From positions 1-33,080 of the forward strand of contig JAGABW010000015.1 of NCBI GenBank assembly GCA_017614465.1: 33,080 nucleotides of DNA. The letters are read 5' to 3'. Each line of letters begins with the position of its first letter. Positions within the stretch are counted from its first letter, which is position 1. The notes under the pieces were generated by a model that saw only the letters and a program-made list of their open reading frames with translations, ran no database searches and was not told where the DNA came from. Shown in pieces: positions 8,603 to 18,187 of this stretch. The translations under genes were made by a program, and so were the position numbers. The stretch comes from Bacteroidaceae bacterium (GTDB taxonomy: Bacteria > Bacteroidota > Bacteroidia > Bacteroidales > Bacteroidaceae).

Positions 8603-9859
8603 ATGATGAGAAACTATTCTGAATATACAAACTATCTGTTTTCTCAAGTCCCAATGTTTCAAAACTTAGGTAAAGATGCATACAAAGAAGGACTTGAGAA
8701 TACATTTTTATTAGACGAACACTTCGGACATCCACACAGAAAATTCAAAACAATCCATATAGCAGGAACCAACGGAAAAGGCTCATGCTCACACACTATT
8801 GCATCTGTATTGCAAGAGGCTGGATATAAAGTCGGATTGTTCACATCACCACACCTAATAGATTTCAGAGAAAGAATTCGTGTAAACGGACAAATGATTT
8901 CCGAGGAATATGTAATGGATTTCATTGATAACGAAAAACAATTCTTCGAACCACTCTACCCTACCTTCTTTGAATTGACAACCGCAATGGCTTTCAAATA
9001 TTTTGCTGAGCAGAATGTTGACATTGCTGTTATTGAAGTGGGACTGGGCGGAAAATTAGATTGCACAAATATCATCTCACCGTTGTTATCTATCATAACA
9101 AATATCAGTTACGACCACGTTAATCTATTGGGAGACACACTTAGCAAGATTGCAAGCGAAAAAGCAGGTATCATCAAACACGGCACACCAGTGGTCATCG
9201 GCGAAAGAAACAACGAGACAGAAGGTGTGTTCAGAGCTAAAGCATATAGCGAGAAAACAAGAATCATATTTGCAGAAGATAATGATATAGATATCGACAA
9301 CTATGATTTTGAACTGAAAGGATGGTATCAAAAGAAGAATCTGAGAACTATATTAACGGCTATAGACGAACTGAAGAAAAACTACCCTTCAACCATTAAT
9401 ATAAAAGAAAACGATATTATCAACGGTTTAAAAAACGTATGCAAAAACACCGGACTGATGGGAAGATGGCAAGTTATCAGCAACAAACCACTTACCATAT
9501 GCGATACCGGACATAATCTCGGAGGATTCACATATCTTGTTCAACAAATAAAATCACAAAAATGCGACAAACTCCGCATCGTTTTCGGGATGGTCAACGA
9601 TAAAGACATTAAAGGAGTAATAAGTATGTTGCCTAAAAATGCAATATATTATTTTACCCAAGCATCAGTAAAAAGAGCAATGCCAAGCAACGAACTAAAA
9701 TCGCTTGCACAGGCATTTGGACTAAATGGCAATGCATATAATAATATAGAACAGGCATATACCACAGCCCTACATGACGCTAATGAAAATGATTTCATTT
9801 ATATAGGTGGAAGCAGTTTCGTGGTCGCAGATTTATTGACATATATCAACAAGAAATAA
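8603..9859 (+). CDS. folC: Bifunctional folylpolyglutamate synthase / dihydrofolate synthase
   Basis: FolC adds glutamate to dihydropteroate and then lengthens the polyglutamate tail of folates. The 418-residue Mur-ligase-family protein has the ATP loop GTNGKGS (55-61), the omega-loop segment LFTSPHLIDFRERI, the catalytic VIEVGLGGKLDCTN region, and the C-terminal domain motif DTGHNLGG. Two adjacent ATGs (8603 and 8606) could start it; the first is used here. It is 37 nt after dnaJ and is probably read from the same transcript, an arrangement with no obvious functional link to the chaperones. Confidence 0.92.
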   Translation: MMRNYSEYTNYLFSQVPMFQNLGKDAYKEGLENTFLLDEHFGHPHRKFKTIHIAGTNGKGSCSHTIASVLQEAGYKVGLFTSPHLIDFRERIRVNGQMISEEYVMDFIDNEKQFFEPLYPTFFELTTAMAFKYFAEQNVDIAVIEVGLGGKLDCTNIISPLLSIITNISYDHVNLLGDTLSKIASEKAGIIKHGTPVVIGERNNETEGVFRAKAYSEKTRIIFAEDNDIDIDNYDFELKGWYQKKNLRTILTAIDELKKNYPSTINIKENDIINGLKNVCKNTGLMGRWQVISNKPLTICDTGHNLGGFTYLVQQIKSQKCDKLRIVFGMVNDKDIKGVISMLPKNAIYYFTQASVKRAMPSNELKSLAQAFGLNGNAYNNIEQAYTTALHDANENDFIYIGGSSFVVADLLTYINKK

Positions 9860-9928
9860 TAGAAGAAGGAACCAAAACATAAATTACAAGATAAAAAGCA
9901 AAAATAATTGATAAAGGTTGTAAAATTA

Positions 9929-9960
9929 TTTGCAAGTATGAGAAAAAAATGTTTTATTTG
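9929..9960 (+). promoter_or_regulatory. Candidate promoter for galM-galK
   Basis: In the 152-nt gap after folC, TTTG at 9929-9932 and TTTATTTG at 9953-9960 are 20 nt apart, the spacing of the Bacteroidetes -33 (TTTG) and -7 (TAnnTTTG) elements. The -7 box lacks the A at its second position. The 10-mer TTATTTGCAA occurs twice, at 9926-9935 and 9954-9963. Confidence 0.35.
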
Positions 9961-10011
9961 CAATAGAATTAATTTACACGACTGAAAAAATCATTTAAAC
10001 CTAGATCGATT

Positions 10012-11100
10012 ATGAACGAAAATCCAATAGAATCTTTATCGGGCTTGAAACAAGAAGATTTCAAGCAGGAAGTCCAAGGCAAGCCCGTCAACTTATATTT
10101 CCTACGTAATAGTGCTGGCAATGAAGTGGCAATCACAAACTATGCTGGTGCTATTGTTGCTATAATGGTACCAGACAGAAATGGCAAATACGCAAATGTC
10201 ATACAAGGACACGATAACATCGATGAAGTTGTAAACAGCCCTGAGATTTACCTCAGCACACTTATCGGACGTTATGGCAACCGTATAAACAAAGGTAAAT
10301 TCCAAATCGACGGAAAAGAATACACATTGGCTATCAACGATGGCGAAAATGCGCTCCATGGCGGACCTACAGGATTCCACGCACGAGTATGGGATGCAGA
10401 ACAATTAGACAAACAAACACTTAAGTTGAATTACGTCGCTGCCGACATGGAAGAAGGATTCCCAGGCAAACTCGATGTAACTGTCATATATTCATGGACT
10501 GACGATAATGAACTTAAAATAGAATATAAAGCAAAAACAGACAAAAAAACAATTATCAACCTGACAAATCACGGTTACTTCGCTTTAGCAGGATTAGCAA
10601 ACCCAACCCCTACTATCGAAGACCTTGAATGTGAGGTTAATGCAGATTTCTACTTACCAATAGATGCCGGTTGTATTCCATTAGGAAATATCGCACCGGT
10701 AGAAAATACACCGTTTGATTTCCGTAAACCAAAAACTATCGGACAAGACATTGAAAAAGATGACCAACAACTGAAAAATGGTAATGGCTACGACCATTGC
10801 TATGTTCTCAACAAAAACGAAGAAGGAGAACTATCGTTTGCAGCTAGAATTTATGAACCAAACAGTGGACGAACAATGGAGGTCTATACAACAGAGCCAG
10901 GTATGCAAATGTATACAAACAATTGGGGACAAGGTCACCATGGAACCCATGGAGCTACATACCCACGTCGCAGCGCTATCTGTTTTGAAGCACAGCATTT
11001 CCCAGACTCACCAAACAGACCATACTTCCCAAGTGTAATCTTACGCCCTGAAGACGAATACACTCAAACCACTATTTATAAGTTTGGCGTAAAGAAATAA
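10012..11100 (+). CDS. galM: Aldose 1-epimerase, cytoplasmic
   Basis: This mutarotase interconverts alpha and beta anomers of sugars such as galactose; galactokinase needs the alpha form. The 362-residue protein has no signal peptide. Family landmarks: ITNYAGAIVAIMVPDRNG near the N-terminus, GRYGNRINKG, the binding His in ALHGGPTGFH, the catalytic His in LTNHGYFAL, and the catalytic Glu region ICFEAQHFPDSPN near the C-terminus. galK follows 34 nt later, so it acts in galactose use. A second, lipoprotein copy of the family is encoded at 12608-13789. Confidence 0.92.
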   Translation: MNENPIESLSGLKQEDFKQEVQGKPVNLYFLRNSAGNEVAITNYAGAIVAIMVPDRNGKYANVIQGHDNIDEVVNSPEIYLSTLIGRYGNRINKGKFQIDGKEYTLAINDGENALHGGPTGFHARVWDAEQLDKQTLKLNYVAADMEEGFPGKLDVTVIYSWTDDNELKIEYKAKTDKKTIINLTNHGYFALAGLANPTPTIEDLECEVNADFYLPIDAGCIPLGNIAPVENTPFDFRKPKTIGQDIEKDDQQLKNGNGYDHCYVLNKNEEGELSFAARIYEPNSGRTMEVYTTEPGMQMYTNNWGQGHHGTHGATYPRRSAICFEAQHFPDSPNRPYFPSVILRPEDEYTQTTIYKFGVKK

Positions 11101-11134
11101 CAATCGTTTTTAACCCTTTAAAACCTAATTGAAT

Positions 11135-12295
11135 ATGAAACTTACTATTGAAGACGTAAAAAGTCGCTTTATCAAGCACTTCAACGGAGAGACAGGAAAT
11201 GTTTACGCAGCTCCTGGACGTATTAATTTGATTGGTGAACATACTGATTATAACGGAGGATTCGTATTTCCAGGAGCAGTAGAACAAGGCATGATTGCTG
11301 AGATCAAACCTAATGGTACACGTATCATTCGTGCATACAGCATAGACCTTAAAGACTATTATGAATTCTCACTCGATGACGAAAAAGGACCACGAGCAAC
11401 TCACTTCCGCTATATCTTCGGAGTAGCAAAGGAAATGATGAAGCTTGGAGTAAAAGTCGAAGGTTTTGACACTGCATTCGCTGGCGATGTACCTCAAGGT
11501 AGTGGTATGAGTTCAAGTGCCGCACTCGAAAGTTGTTTCGCATATGCATTAAACGACCTGTTTGGAGACGGAAAAATCGATAGCATCACACTTGCAAAAG
11601 TCGGTCAGGCAACAGAGCACAATTATATTGGCGTGAAATGCGGTATTATGGACCAATTCGCTTCTATATTCGGAAAAAAAGACAACCTCATGAGACTTGA
11701 CTGTCAAAGTGGTGAATATCAGTATTTCCCTTGGAAACCAAAAGATTATAAATTAGTGCTTATTAATTCTTGTGTAAAACACGAACTTGTGGGTAGTCCA
11801 TACAATGACAGACGAGAAAGCTGTGAACGTGTTGTAGAGGCTATAAAGGCATTCAAGCCTGAAGTAAAGACTCTGAGAGACTGCACATGGGACGACTTAG
11901 CACAAGTAAAAGATAAAGTCAGCGAAACTGACTATAAACGTGCAAAATACGTATTGGGCGAAGTTGACAGAGTACTTGCTGTGTGCAACGCATTAAATGC
12001 TGGAGAATATGAAACTGTCGGCGAAAAAATGTATGAGACTCACAACGGACTTAGCAAAGACTATGAAGTTAGTTGCGACGAAATTGACTTCCTCGTAAGT
12101 CTTGCTGCAGATTGTGGTGTGACAGGTTCACGAATCATGGGCGGTGGATTCGGCGGATGTACAATCAACCTCGTAAACAAAGATCTATACCCTACTTTCA
12201 TTGAACAAGTAAAGAGCCAATACAAGTCTAAATTCGGTAAAGAATGTAAGATTATAGATGTTGTAATCGGTGAAGGAGCAAGAAAATTAAGCTAA
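11135..12295 (+). CDS. galK: Galactokinase
   Basis: GalK phosphorylates alpha-D-galactose with ATP, the first committed Leloir step. The 386-residue GHMP kinase has the galactokinase signature GRINLIGEHTDYNGG (28-42), the ATP loop GSGMSSSAALE, the catalytic Asp segment CGIMDQFAS, and GGGFGGCTINLV near the C-terminus. I start it at ATG 11135, giving MKLTIEDVKSRF; an in-frame TTG at 11129 would add two residues only. galT and galE are not in the window. The gene is followed by a strong terminator, so galM-galK is a separate unit from the arabinose genes. Confidence 0.95.
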   Translation: MKLTIEDVKSRFIKHFNGETGNVYAAPGRINLIGEHTDYNGGFVFPGAVEQGMIAEIKPNGTRIIRAYSIDLKDYYEFSLDDEKGPRATHFRYIFGVAKEMMKLGVKVEGFDTAFAGDVPQGSGMSSSAALESCFAYALNDLFGDGKIDSITLAKVGQATEHNYIGVKCGIMDQFASIFGKKDNLMRLDCQSGEYQYFPWKPKDYKLVLINSCVKHELVGSPYNDRRESCERVVEAIKAFKPEVKTLRDCTWDDLAQVKDKVSETDYKRAKYVLGEVDRVLAVCNALNAGEYETVGEKMYETHNGLSKDYEVSCDEIDFLVSLAADCGVTGSRIMGGGFGGCTINLVNKDLYPTFIEQVKSQYKSKFGKECKIIDVVIGEGARKLS

Positions 12296-12346
12296 ACTAC
12301 TCAATTACAACAACAAATTATAATATTTACAAACTCAATAAAATTT

Positions 12347-12378
12347 ATCGGACATCAGTTTTGATGTCCGATTTTTTT
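12347..12378 (+). terminator. Rho-independent terminator after galK
   Basis: An 11-bp perfect stem (12347-12357 with 12362-12372) around the 4-nt loop GTTT is followed directly by a T run (to 12378). This closes the galM-galK unit. Confidence 0.85.
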
Positions 12379-12607
12379 ATAAAAAACACCCCCAAAAGAT
12401 AAAAAACAGATGAAAGTTCATTATACACATTGCAAGTATATTTGGAATTTAAAACGCAATAAGCAATAACGTGTGTAGATTTTTCATAAAATTCTTTCAT
12501 AACTCAAAACTTTTTAGTAAGTTTGCACAGAAAATGTGTCTTATAAAGACATGCAATAAAAAACAAGACAAAATTCATTCATAAATAACAAAAAAACATT
12601 TAAAAAC
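12379..12607 (+). promoter_or_regulatory. Control region of the arabinose cluster
   Basis: After the galK terminator this non-coding stretch holds the following. First, TACACATTGC (12424-12433) and GCAATAACGTGTGTA (12463-12477) share inverted TACACA/TGTGTA ends and inverted TTGC/GCAA cores, and may be a regulator site. Second, TAAGTTTG (12518-12525) is an exact -7 box. Third, an A-rich leader of about 75 nt runs to the ATG at 12608. I see no open reading frame here. The operator role is inferred only from position upstream of the promoter. Confidence 0.45.
12518..12525 (+). promoter_or_regulatory. -7 promoter box of the arabinose cluster (TAAGTTTG)
   Basis: This is an exact match to TAnnTTTG, located about 83 nt before the lipoprotein epimerase gene. 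The region where a -33 element would lie is T-rich (TTCTTTC, about 12492-12498) but not a clean TTTG, which suits an activated promoter. Confidence 0.55.
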
Positions 12608-13789
12608 ATGAAAACCTTCAAATCATTACTTGCTGCCAGCCTTACTACAGCAGCTATCCTTTGTGCATGTAACAACCAGACTCAGACAGGCAACGAAGTC
12701 ATCACTGCTTCAGGTTTAAACCCAGCAGACTTTGACACTACATATGTTGACTCTCTTTATGGTGAAAAGAAAGTAGCTCTTTACACTCTTACTAACAAAA
12801 ACGGAATGGAAGTATGCATTACAAACTTCGGTGGACGTATTGTCAGCATCATGGTTCCAGATAAAGACGGAAACATGCAAGACGTAGTTCTTGGTTTCGA
12901 CAAAGCTTCTGACTATTTCCCAGAAAACAATGCATCAGACTTCGGAGCTGCTATCGGACGATATGCAAACCGTATCAACCAAGGACAAATCACTGTTGAC
13001 GGTAAAACTATACAACTTCCACAAAACAACTTCGGACACTGCCTTCACGGAGGTCCTTCTGGATGGCAATACCAAGTATATGAAGTTGTTGAATCAACTG
13101 AAAATTCACTCACACTCAATATAACAAGTCCTGACGGAGACAACAACTTCCCAGGAGAAGTTAGCGCAAACGTTATCTACACACTTGATGACAACAACGC
13201 TATCACTATCAAATACAACGCAACTACTACAGCTACTACAGTCGTTAACATGACTAACCACTCATACTTCAACCTTAACGGTGACCCTACAAAACCAATC
13301 ACAAACCACCTTCTCACAATCAATGCTGACAACTTCACTCCAGTTGACGACACTTACATGACAACAGGTGAAATTGCAACAGTAGAAGGAACTCCAATGG
13401 ACTTCCGTACAGCTAAGGAAGTTGGTGCAGAAATCGACAACTTCGACTATGTACAACTCAAGAACGGTAACGGATATGACCACAACTGGGTACTCAACAC
13501 TAAAGGTAGTATCGAAGAACCAGCAGCAACTGTTGTAAGTCCATTAACAGGCATCAAGCTTGAAGTTTATACAACAGAGCCAGGTATTCAGGTTTATTCA
13601 GGAAACTTCCTCGACGGAACAGTTAAGGGTAAGAAAGGTATCGTATACCAACAACGTACAGGTATCTGCCTTGAATCACAAAAATATCCAGATTCACCAA
13701 ACAAGCAATGGGCTGAATCTAACCCATGGTTAAACCCAGGTGAAGAATATACAAGCTATTGCCAATTTAAATTCTCAGTAGAAAAATAA
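12608..13789 (+). CDS. Aldose 1-epimerase, lipoprotein
   Basis: This is a mutarotase of the GalM family exported and lipid-anchored outside the cytoplasm. Residues 1-20 are a lipoprotein signal peptide with lipobox LCAC, making Cys21 the modified residue; the mature protein continues with a polar linker. The enzyme domain shows FGGRIVSIMVPDKDG, GRYANRINQG, HCLHGGPSGW, the catalytic His in MTNHSYFNL and the catalytic Glu region ICLESQKYPDSPN. At 393 residues it is a full family member plus signal. It heads the arabinose cluster and is followed by a sugar symporter after 50 nt, as in the Bacteroides arabinose operon, so it probably supplies the correct anomer to the transporter. Anchoring in the periplasm versus the outer surface cannot be told from sequence. 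Confidence 0.9.
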   Translation: MKTFKSLLAASLTTAAILCACNNQTQTGNEVITASGLNPADFDTTYVDSLYGEKKVALYTLTNKNGMEVCITNFGGRIVSIMVPDKDGNMQDVVLGFDKASDYFPENNASDFGAAIGRYANRINQGQITVDGKTIQLPQNNFGHCLHGGPSGWQYQVYEVVESTENSLTLNITSPDGDNNFPGEVSANVIYTLDDNNAITIKYNATTTATTVVNMTNHSYFNLNGDPTKPITNHLLTINADNFTPVDDTYMTTGEIATVEGTPMDFRTAKEVGAEIDNFDYVQLKNGNGYDHNWVLNTKGSIEEPAATVVSPLTGIKLEVYTTEPGIQVYSGNFLDGTVKGKKGIVYQQRTGICLESQKYPDSPNKQWAESNPWLNPGEEYTSYCQFKFSVEK

Positions 13790-13839
13790 AAAGACACGAC
13801 AAAATCATTAACTAAATAAATTAATTATCAAACAAACAA

Positions 13840-15780
13840 ATGAACGTATTAGATGCTTTAAAAAACAATGGATTTGAAACCATCGACTACATCGTTGTGC
13901 TCATCTACATTGTTATTCTCGTAGGAATGGGTATTTTCCTTTCTCGCGGTAAAAAAGGTAAGGACAAGTCTTCAAACGAATACTTCCTTGCTGGTAACAC
14001 ATTGACATGGTGGGCCGTTGGTGCCTCACTCATCGCAGCAAATATCTCTGCAGAACAATTTATCGGAATGTCCGGTTCTGCATTCAACTCAGGTATTGCA
14101 ATGGCAGCATATGAACTTGAAGCCGCTTTAGCTCTTATTATTGTGGGTAAGTTCTTGCTACCTCTTATGATCAAAAAACACATCTTTACAATTCCTCAAT
14201 TCCTTTCAGATCGTTACAACTGGGGCGTAGGATTGGCTTTCTCTGTTTTCTGGCTCTTCCTTTATGTCTTCATTAACTTAACATCTGTTGCATGGCTTGG
14301 TGCATTAGCAATCAAACAGATTTTGGGATTGCCTTCTTCTATGACAACTTTCTGCGGAATGGAAATGGACATGACATTGATGGTCATCATCCTTCTCTTA
14401 TTCCTCATCGCCGGTATATATTCAATCTACGGAGGTCTTGCTTCTGTAGCATGGACTGACGTAATGCAGGTTACATTCCTCGTAGGTGGTGGTCTTATCA
14501 CTGCATACTTCGCCCTCGACTTCATCGCTACTGAATTACATATCAACGGTGGTGCATTGGGTGCATTAGGAAAGATCTACACAGAATTGGGAGATATACC
14601 TTCTGACAAACACTTCAACCTCGTTGTCAGCAGAAATCCTGAAATCGCAAATATAACAGAAGATCCATATTTCGATATTCCAGGTATCGTTGTTATCGTT
14701 GGTGCACTCTGGCTAACAAACCTCGGTTATTGGGGATTCAACCAGTATATCATCCAAAAAGGTCTTGCTGCAAAATCACTTGACGAAGCTAAGAAAGGTA
14801 TGGTTTTCGCAGGATTCCTTAAGATATTAATTCCATTCATCGTATGTATTCCAGGTGTTTGTGCATTCTATATCGTTAATAAGCACCCAGAACTATATGA
14901 ACAATTGATTAAAGGCGGAGAAGGAATCACTCGTTCTGACGACGCATATCCATTCCTTATCCACCACTTCACTCCAACAGTAGTTAAGGGTCTTGCATTC
15001 GCTGCTCTTGCTGCAGCAGTTATCTCTTCACTTGCTTCTATGTTCAACTCTACTTCTACTATCTTCACAATGGATATCTATAAGAAGTTCATCAACAAAG
15101 GCGCATCTGATAAGAAACTTGTATCTGTTGGTCGTATGACTTCTGTAAGCGCACTTATCCTTGCACTCGTTGCTGTATATCCAATCATGGGTGGTGCAGA
15201 CCAGGCATTCCAGGTAATTCAGGAATACTCAGGATTCGTTTACCCTGGTATCGTAGTTATCTTCGGTCTCGGTCTTCTCTGGAAGCGTTCAAGCGGTACA
15301 GCTGCAGTCGTTGCTGCAATCGGTACATTCTTGTTCTCAATCATCTTCAAATTCGCTCTTCCAGAAGTTCCATTCCTCATCCGTATGGGATATGTATTCC
15401 TCTGCTTGGTAGTTCTCTTCATCAGCATCTCTATGTGCAGCAAGAAGACAAAACCTGCAGAAGAATTGAGCCAAGGTGTTGTTAAGAGACAACTTTTCTG
15501 GTCAACTGTCATGCTTGTACTTTCAATCCTCACATTCGTTGGTGGTATGATTATGATGTTCGACGAGAACTGTCGCAACTATGGTGCTGAAACAATCTTC
15601 TTCTTAACTGTAATGTTCTTCGTACTCTTCTGGTACTTACGTTCTAACGCAAAAGACAAAGTTGAAGATATCAAGTCTATTGGTGTTGATACAGCAATCT
15701 TCAGAACCAATAAGATCTTTAATTTCGGTGCTTTAGGAATTGTTATCATCCTTGCTATCTTGTATATAACTCTTTGGTAA
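13840..15780 (+). CDS. Sodium/sugar symporter (SSS/SGLT family)
   Basis: This is an inner-membrane Na+-coupled sugar transporter of the sodium:solute symporter family, with about 14 hydrophobic helices over 646 residues. Recognisable parts are the EYFLAGNTLTWWAVGASLIAA segment in the first helices, the NISAEQFIGMSG sodium-site region, the GGLASVAWTDVMQ motif, and the LAALAAAVISSLASMFNSTSTIFTMD helix typical of SGLT-like members. Its position between a secreted epimerase and araD/araA/araB makes L-arabinose the most likely substrate; that is inference from context. A hairpin follows 15 nt after the stop and may reduce read-through into araD. Confidence 0.9.
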   Translation: MNVLDALKNNGFETIDYIVVLIYIVILVGMGIFLSRGKKGKDKSSNEYFLAGNTLTWWAVGASLIAANISAEQFIGMSGSAFNSGIAMAAYELEAALALIIVGKFLLPLMIKKHIFTIPQFLSDRYNWGVGLAFSVFWLFLYVFINLTSVAWLGALAIKQILGLPSSMTTFCGMEMDMTLMVIILLLFLIAGIYSIYGGLASVAWTDVMQVTFLVGGGLITAYFALDFIATELHINGGALGALGKIYTELGDIPSDKHFNLVVSRNPEIANITEDPYFDIPGIVVIVGALWLTNLGYWGFNQYIIQKGLAAKSLDEAKKGMVFAGFLKILIPFIVCIPGVCAFYIVNKHPELYEQLIKGGEGITRSDDAYPFLIHHFTPTVVKGLAFAALAAAVISSLASMFNSTSTIFTMDIYKKFINKGASDKKLVSVGRMTSVSALILALVAVYPIMGGADQAFQVIQEYSGFVYPGIVVIFGLGLLWKRSSGTAAVVAAIGTFLFSIIFKFALPEVPFLIRMGYVFLCLVVLFISISMCSKKTKPAEELSQGVVKRQLFWSTVMLVLSILTFVGGMIMMFDENCRNYGAETIFFLTVMFFVLFWYLRSNAKDKVEDIKSIGVDTAIFRTNKIFNFGALGIVIILAILYITLW

Positions 15781-15794
15781 GAGAATAAATAACG

Positions 15795-15835
15795 AGTTAC
15801 ACCTATTACTTTTAAATAGTAGGTGTAACTTTTTT
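15795..15835 (+). terminator. Hairpin between the symporter gene and araD
   Basis: Arms 15795-15808 and 15817-15830 pair over 14 bp with one G-T wobble and an 8-nt loop, followed by a T run to 15835. By structure it is an intrinsic terminator; since araD lies only 40 nt further on the same strand without a clear promoter, partial termination (attenuation within the operon) or 3'-end stabilisation is likely. Confidence 0.7.
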
Positions 15836-15874
15836 AAATTATAACACATACCAAAAAAAATTGTTTAAACGGCG

Positions 15875-16585
15875 ATGTTAGAAGAACTTAAACAAAAAGT
15901 ATTCAAGGCAAACCTTGACCTTGTAAAACAAGGACTCGTAATTTTCACATGGGGAAATGTTAGTGGTATAGATCGCGAAAAAGGTCTAGTAGTAATCAAA
16001 CCTTCAGGCGTAAGCTATGATGAAATGAAAGCTGAAGACATGGTGGTTGTTGACTTAAAAACCGGAGAGGTTGTTGAAGGCGACTTGAACCCATCATCTG
16101 ATACCCCTACTCACCTTGCTCTTTATCGTGCATTCCCTAATATTCAAGGTGTAGTCCACACTCACTCAACTTATGCCACTGCATTTGCACAAGCAGGAAA
16201 AGATATCCCAAATATCGGTACAACTCACGCTGATTACTTCTATAAAGATATTCCATGTACACGTGACATGACTGAAGCCGAAGTAAAAGGACAATATGAA
16301 CTGGAAACAGGAAATGTTATTGTGGATGAAATTCTTAACATCCGTAAGATTAACCCAGACCACACTCCTGCCGTTCTTGTTAAGAACCACGGACCTTTCT
16401 CTTGGGGAACATCTCCAGACAATGCAGTTTATAACGCAAAAGTAATGGAACAATGTGCTAAGATGGCATTTGTTTCTTTCATGGTAAATCCACAAACAAC
16501 AATGAATCCGCTTCTTGTTGAGAAGCACTACATGCGCAAGCATGGACCTAATGCCTACTATGGTCAAAAAGGTCAAAAACACTAA
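15875..16585 (+). CDS. araD: L-ribulose-5-phosphate 4-epimerase
   Basis: AraD converts L-ribulose 5-phosphate to D-xylulose 5-phosphate, the last arabinose-specific step. The 236-residue protein belongs to the class II aldolase/adducin fold: TWGNVSG and [10 protein letters not shown] near the N-terminus, Asp76 in SSDTPTHL, zinc ligands His95 and His97 ([12 protein letters not shown]), a third zinc His at 172 ([10 protein letters not shown]), and the catalytic Tyr region 228-229 (GPNAYYGQ). Length matches the family (about 230). In Bacteroides a Nudix-type regulator gene sits between the transporter and this gene; here there is only a hairpin. araA follows after 42 nt. Confidence 0.95.
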   Translation: MLEELKQKVFKANLDLVKQGLVIFTWGNVSGIDREKGLVVIKPSGVSYDEMKAEDMVVVDLKTGEVVEGDLNPSSDTPTHLALYRAFPNIQGVVHTHSTYATAFAQAGKDIPNIGTTHADYFYKDIPCTRDMTEAEVKGQYELETGNVIVDEILNIRKINPDHTPAVLVKNHGPFSWGTSPDNAVYNAKVMEQCAKMAFVSFMVNPQTTMNPLLVEKHYMRKHGPNAYYGQKGQKH

Positions 16586-16627
16586 ATTGACAATTCGAAT
16601 AAAAACCAAATAAATACATAAATTACA

Positions 16628-18166
16628 ATGAAAGCATTTGAAAATATGGAACTCTGGTGGATAACTGGCGCACAGTTATTATACGGAGGCGATGCTGTTG
16701 TCGCAGTTGACGCACACTCAAAAGAAATGGTAGCAGGATTAAACCAATCTGGAAATATTCCTGTTAACGTAGTATATAAAGGTACTGCTAATTCTTCTAA
16801 GGAAGTAGAAGATATCATGTTGGCAGCTAACAATGATGCAAAATGTATTGGTATCATTACATGGATGCACACATTCTCTCCTGCAAAGATGTGGATTAAA
16901 GGACTTCAGGCACTCAACAAGCCTCTTCTTCATTTCCACACTCAGTACAACACAGATATTCCTTGGGATTCTATCGATATGGACTTCATGAACCTCAACC
17001 AGAGTGCTCATGGCGACATCGAGTTCGGACACATCTGCACTCGTATGCGCGTTGCTCGCAAAGTGGTTGTTGGTCACTGGAAGAGCGAAGAAGCTCAAAA
17101 GCAGATTGCTGTATGGGCTCGTGCTGCTGCTGGTGTTGCTGATGCACACAACGTACGTTGCCTTATGTTCGGTATGAACATGAACAACGTTGCTGTAACA
17201 GATGGCGACCGTGTTGAATTCGAACAGCGTTTAGGATACCATGTTGACTACTACCCTGTTTCTTCACTCATGAAATACTTCAAGAAAGTAACTGATGCTG
17301 AAGCTGATGCTCTCGTAGAAGAATATAAGAAAGCATACACTATCAAGATCGACGAAAGTGGCGAAGAAGTATATTGGGAGAAAGTTAAGAATGCTGCAAA
17401 AGCTGAAATTGCACTCCGTCGTGTACTCAAAGACGAAAATGCAACTGCATTCACAACTAACTTCGACGACCTTGGAGATGCCGACATCAACGATCCTAAC
17501 TTCGTAGGTTTCGACCAAATCCCTGGTCTTGCTTCACAGCGTCTCATGGCTGAAGGTATCGGTTTCGGTGCTGAAGGTGACTGGAAGACAGCTTGTCTCT
17601 ATCGCACACTTTGGGTAATGAACCAAGGTCTTTCTAAGGGATGCTCATTCCTTGAGGACTATACACTTAACTTTGCTGCTGATTGCACATCAAGCCTTCA
17701 GAGCCACATGCTTGAAGTGTGTCCACTTATCGCAACTGACAAACCAAAGCTTGAAGTACACTTCCTCGGTATCGGTATCCGCAAGCAACAAACTGCTCGT
17801 CTTGTATTCACTTCAAAGACTGGTGCTGGTGTTAAGGCTACAATCGTTGACCTCGGAAACCGTTTCCGTCTCATCACAAGCGAAGTTGAATGTATTGAAC
17901 CAAAACCAATGCCAAAACTTCCTGTTGCATCTGCTCTCTGGGTTCCACAGCCAACATTTGAAATCGGTGCAGGAGCATGGATTCTTGCTGGTGGTACTCA
18001 CCACAGTGCATTCTCATACGAAATCACTGCTGAATACTGGGAAGACTTTGCTGAAATTACTGGTATTGAATTCGTTAATATCGACAAAGATACTACTATC
18101 AGTAAGTTCAAGCAGCAACTTCGCAACAATGAAGTTTACTTCATGTTAAATAAAGCATTACAATAA
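16628..18166 (+). CDS. araA: L-arabinose isomerase
   Basis: AraA converts L-arabinose to L-ribulose with a divalent metal, usually Mn2+. The 512-residue protein shows family landmarks: LWWITGAQLLYG at the N-terminus, GIITWMHTFSPAKMWI, LHFHTQYN, EFGHICTRM, and in the C-terminal half AEGIGFGAEGDWKTACLY and LAGGTHHSAFSYE. Length fits the family (about 500). It lies 42 nt after araD. A long hairpin (18188-18227) follows in the 105-nt gap before araB. Confidence 0.96.
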   Translation: MKAFENMELWWITGAQLLYGGDAVVAVDAHSKEMVAGLNQSGNIPVNVVYKGTANSSKEVEDIMLAANNDAKCIGIITWMHTFSPAKMWIKGLQALNKPLLHFHTQYNTDIPWDSIDMDFMNLNQSAHGDIEFGHICTRMRVARKVVVGHWKSEEAQKQIAVWARAAAGVADAHNVRCLMFGMNMNNVAVTDGDRVEFEQRLGYHVDYYPVSSLMKYFKKVTDAEADALVEEYKKAYTIKIDESGEEVYWEKVKNAAKAEIALRRVLKDENATAFTTNFDDLGDADINDPNFVGFDQIPGLASQRLMAEGIGFGAEGDWKTACLYRTLWVMNQGLSKGCSFLEDYTLNFAADCTSSLQSHMLEVCPLIATDKPKLEVHFLGIGIRKQQTARLVFTSKTGAGVKATIVDLGNRFRLITSEVECIEPKPMPKLPVASALWVPQPTFEIGAGAWILAGGTHHSAFSYEITAEYWEDFAEITGIEFVNIDKDTTISKFKQQLRNNEVYFMLNKALQ

Positions 18167-18187
18167 TATATATATTATAATCGACAG

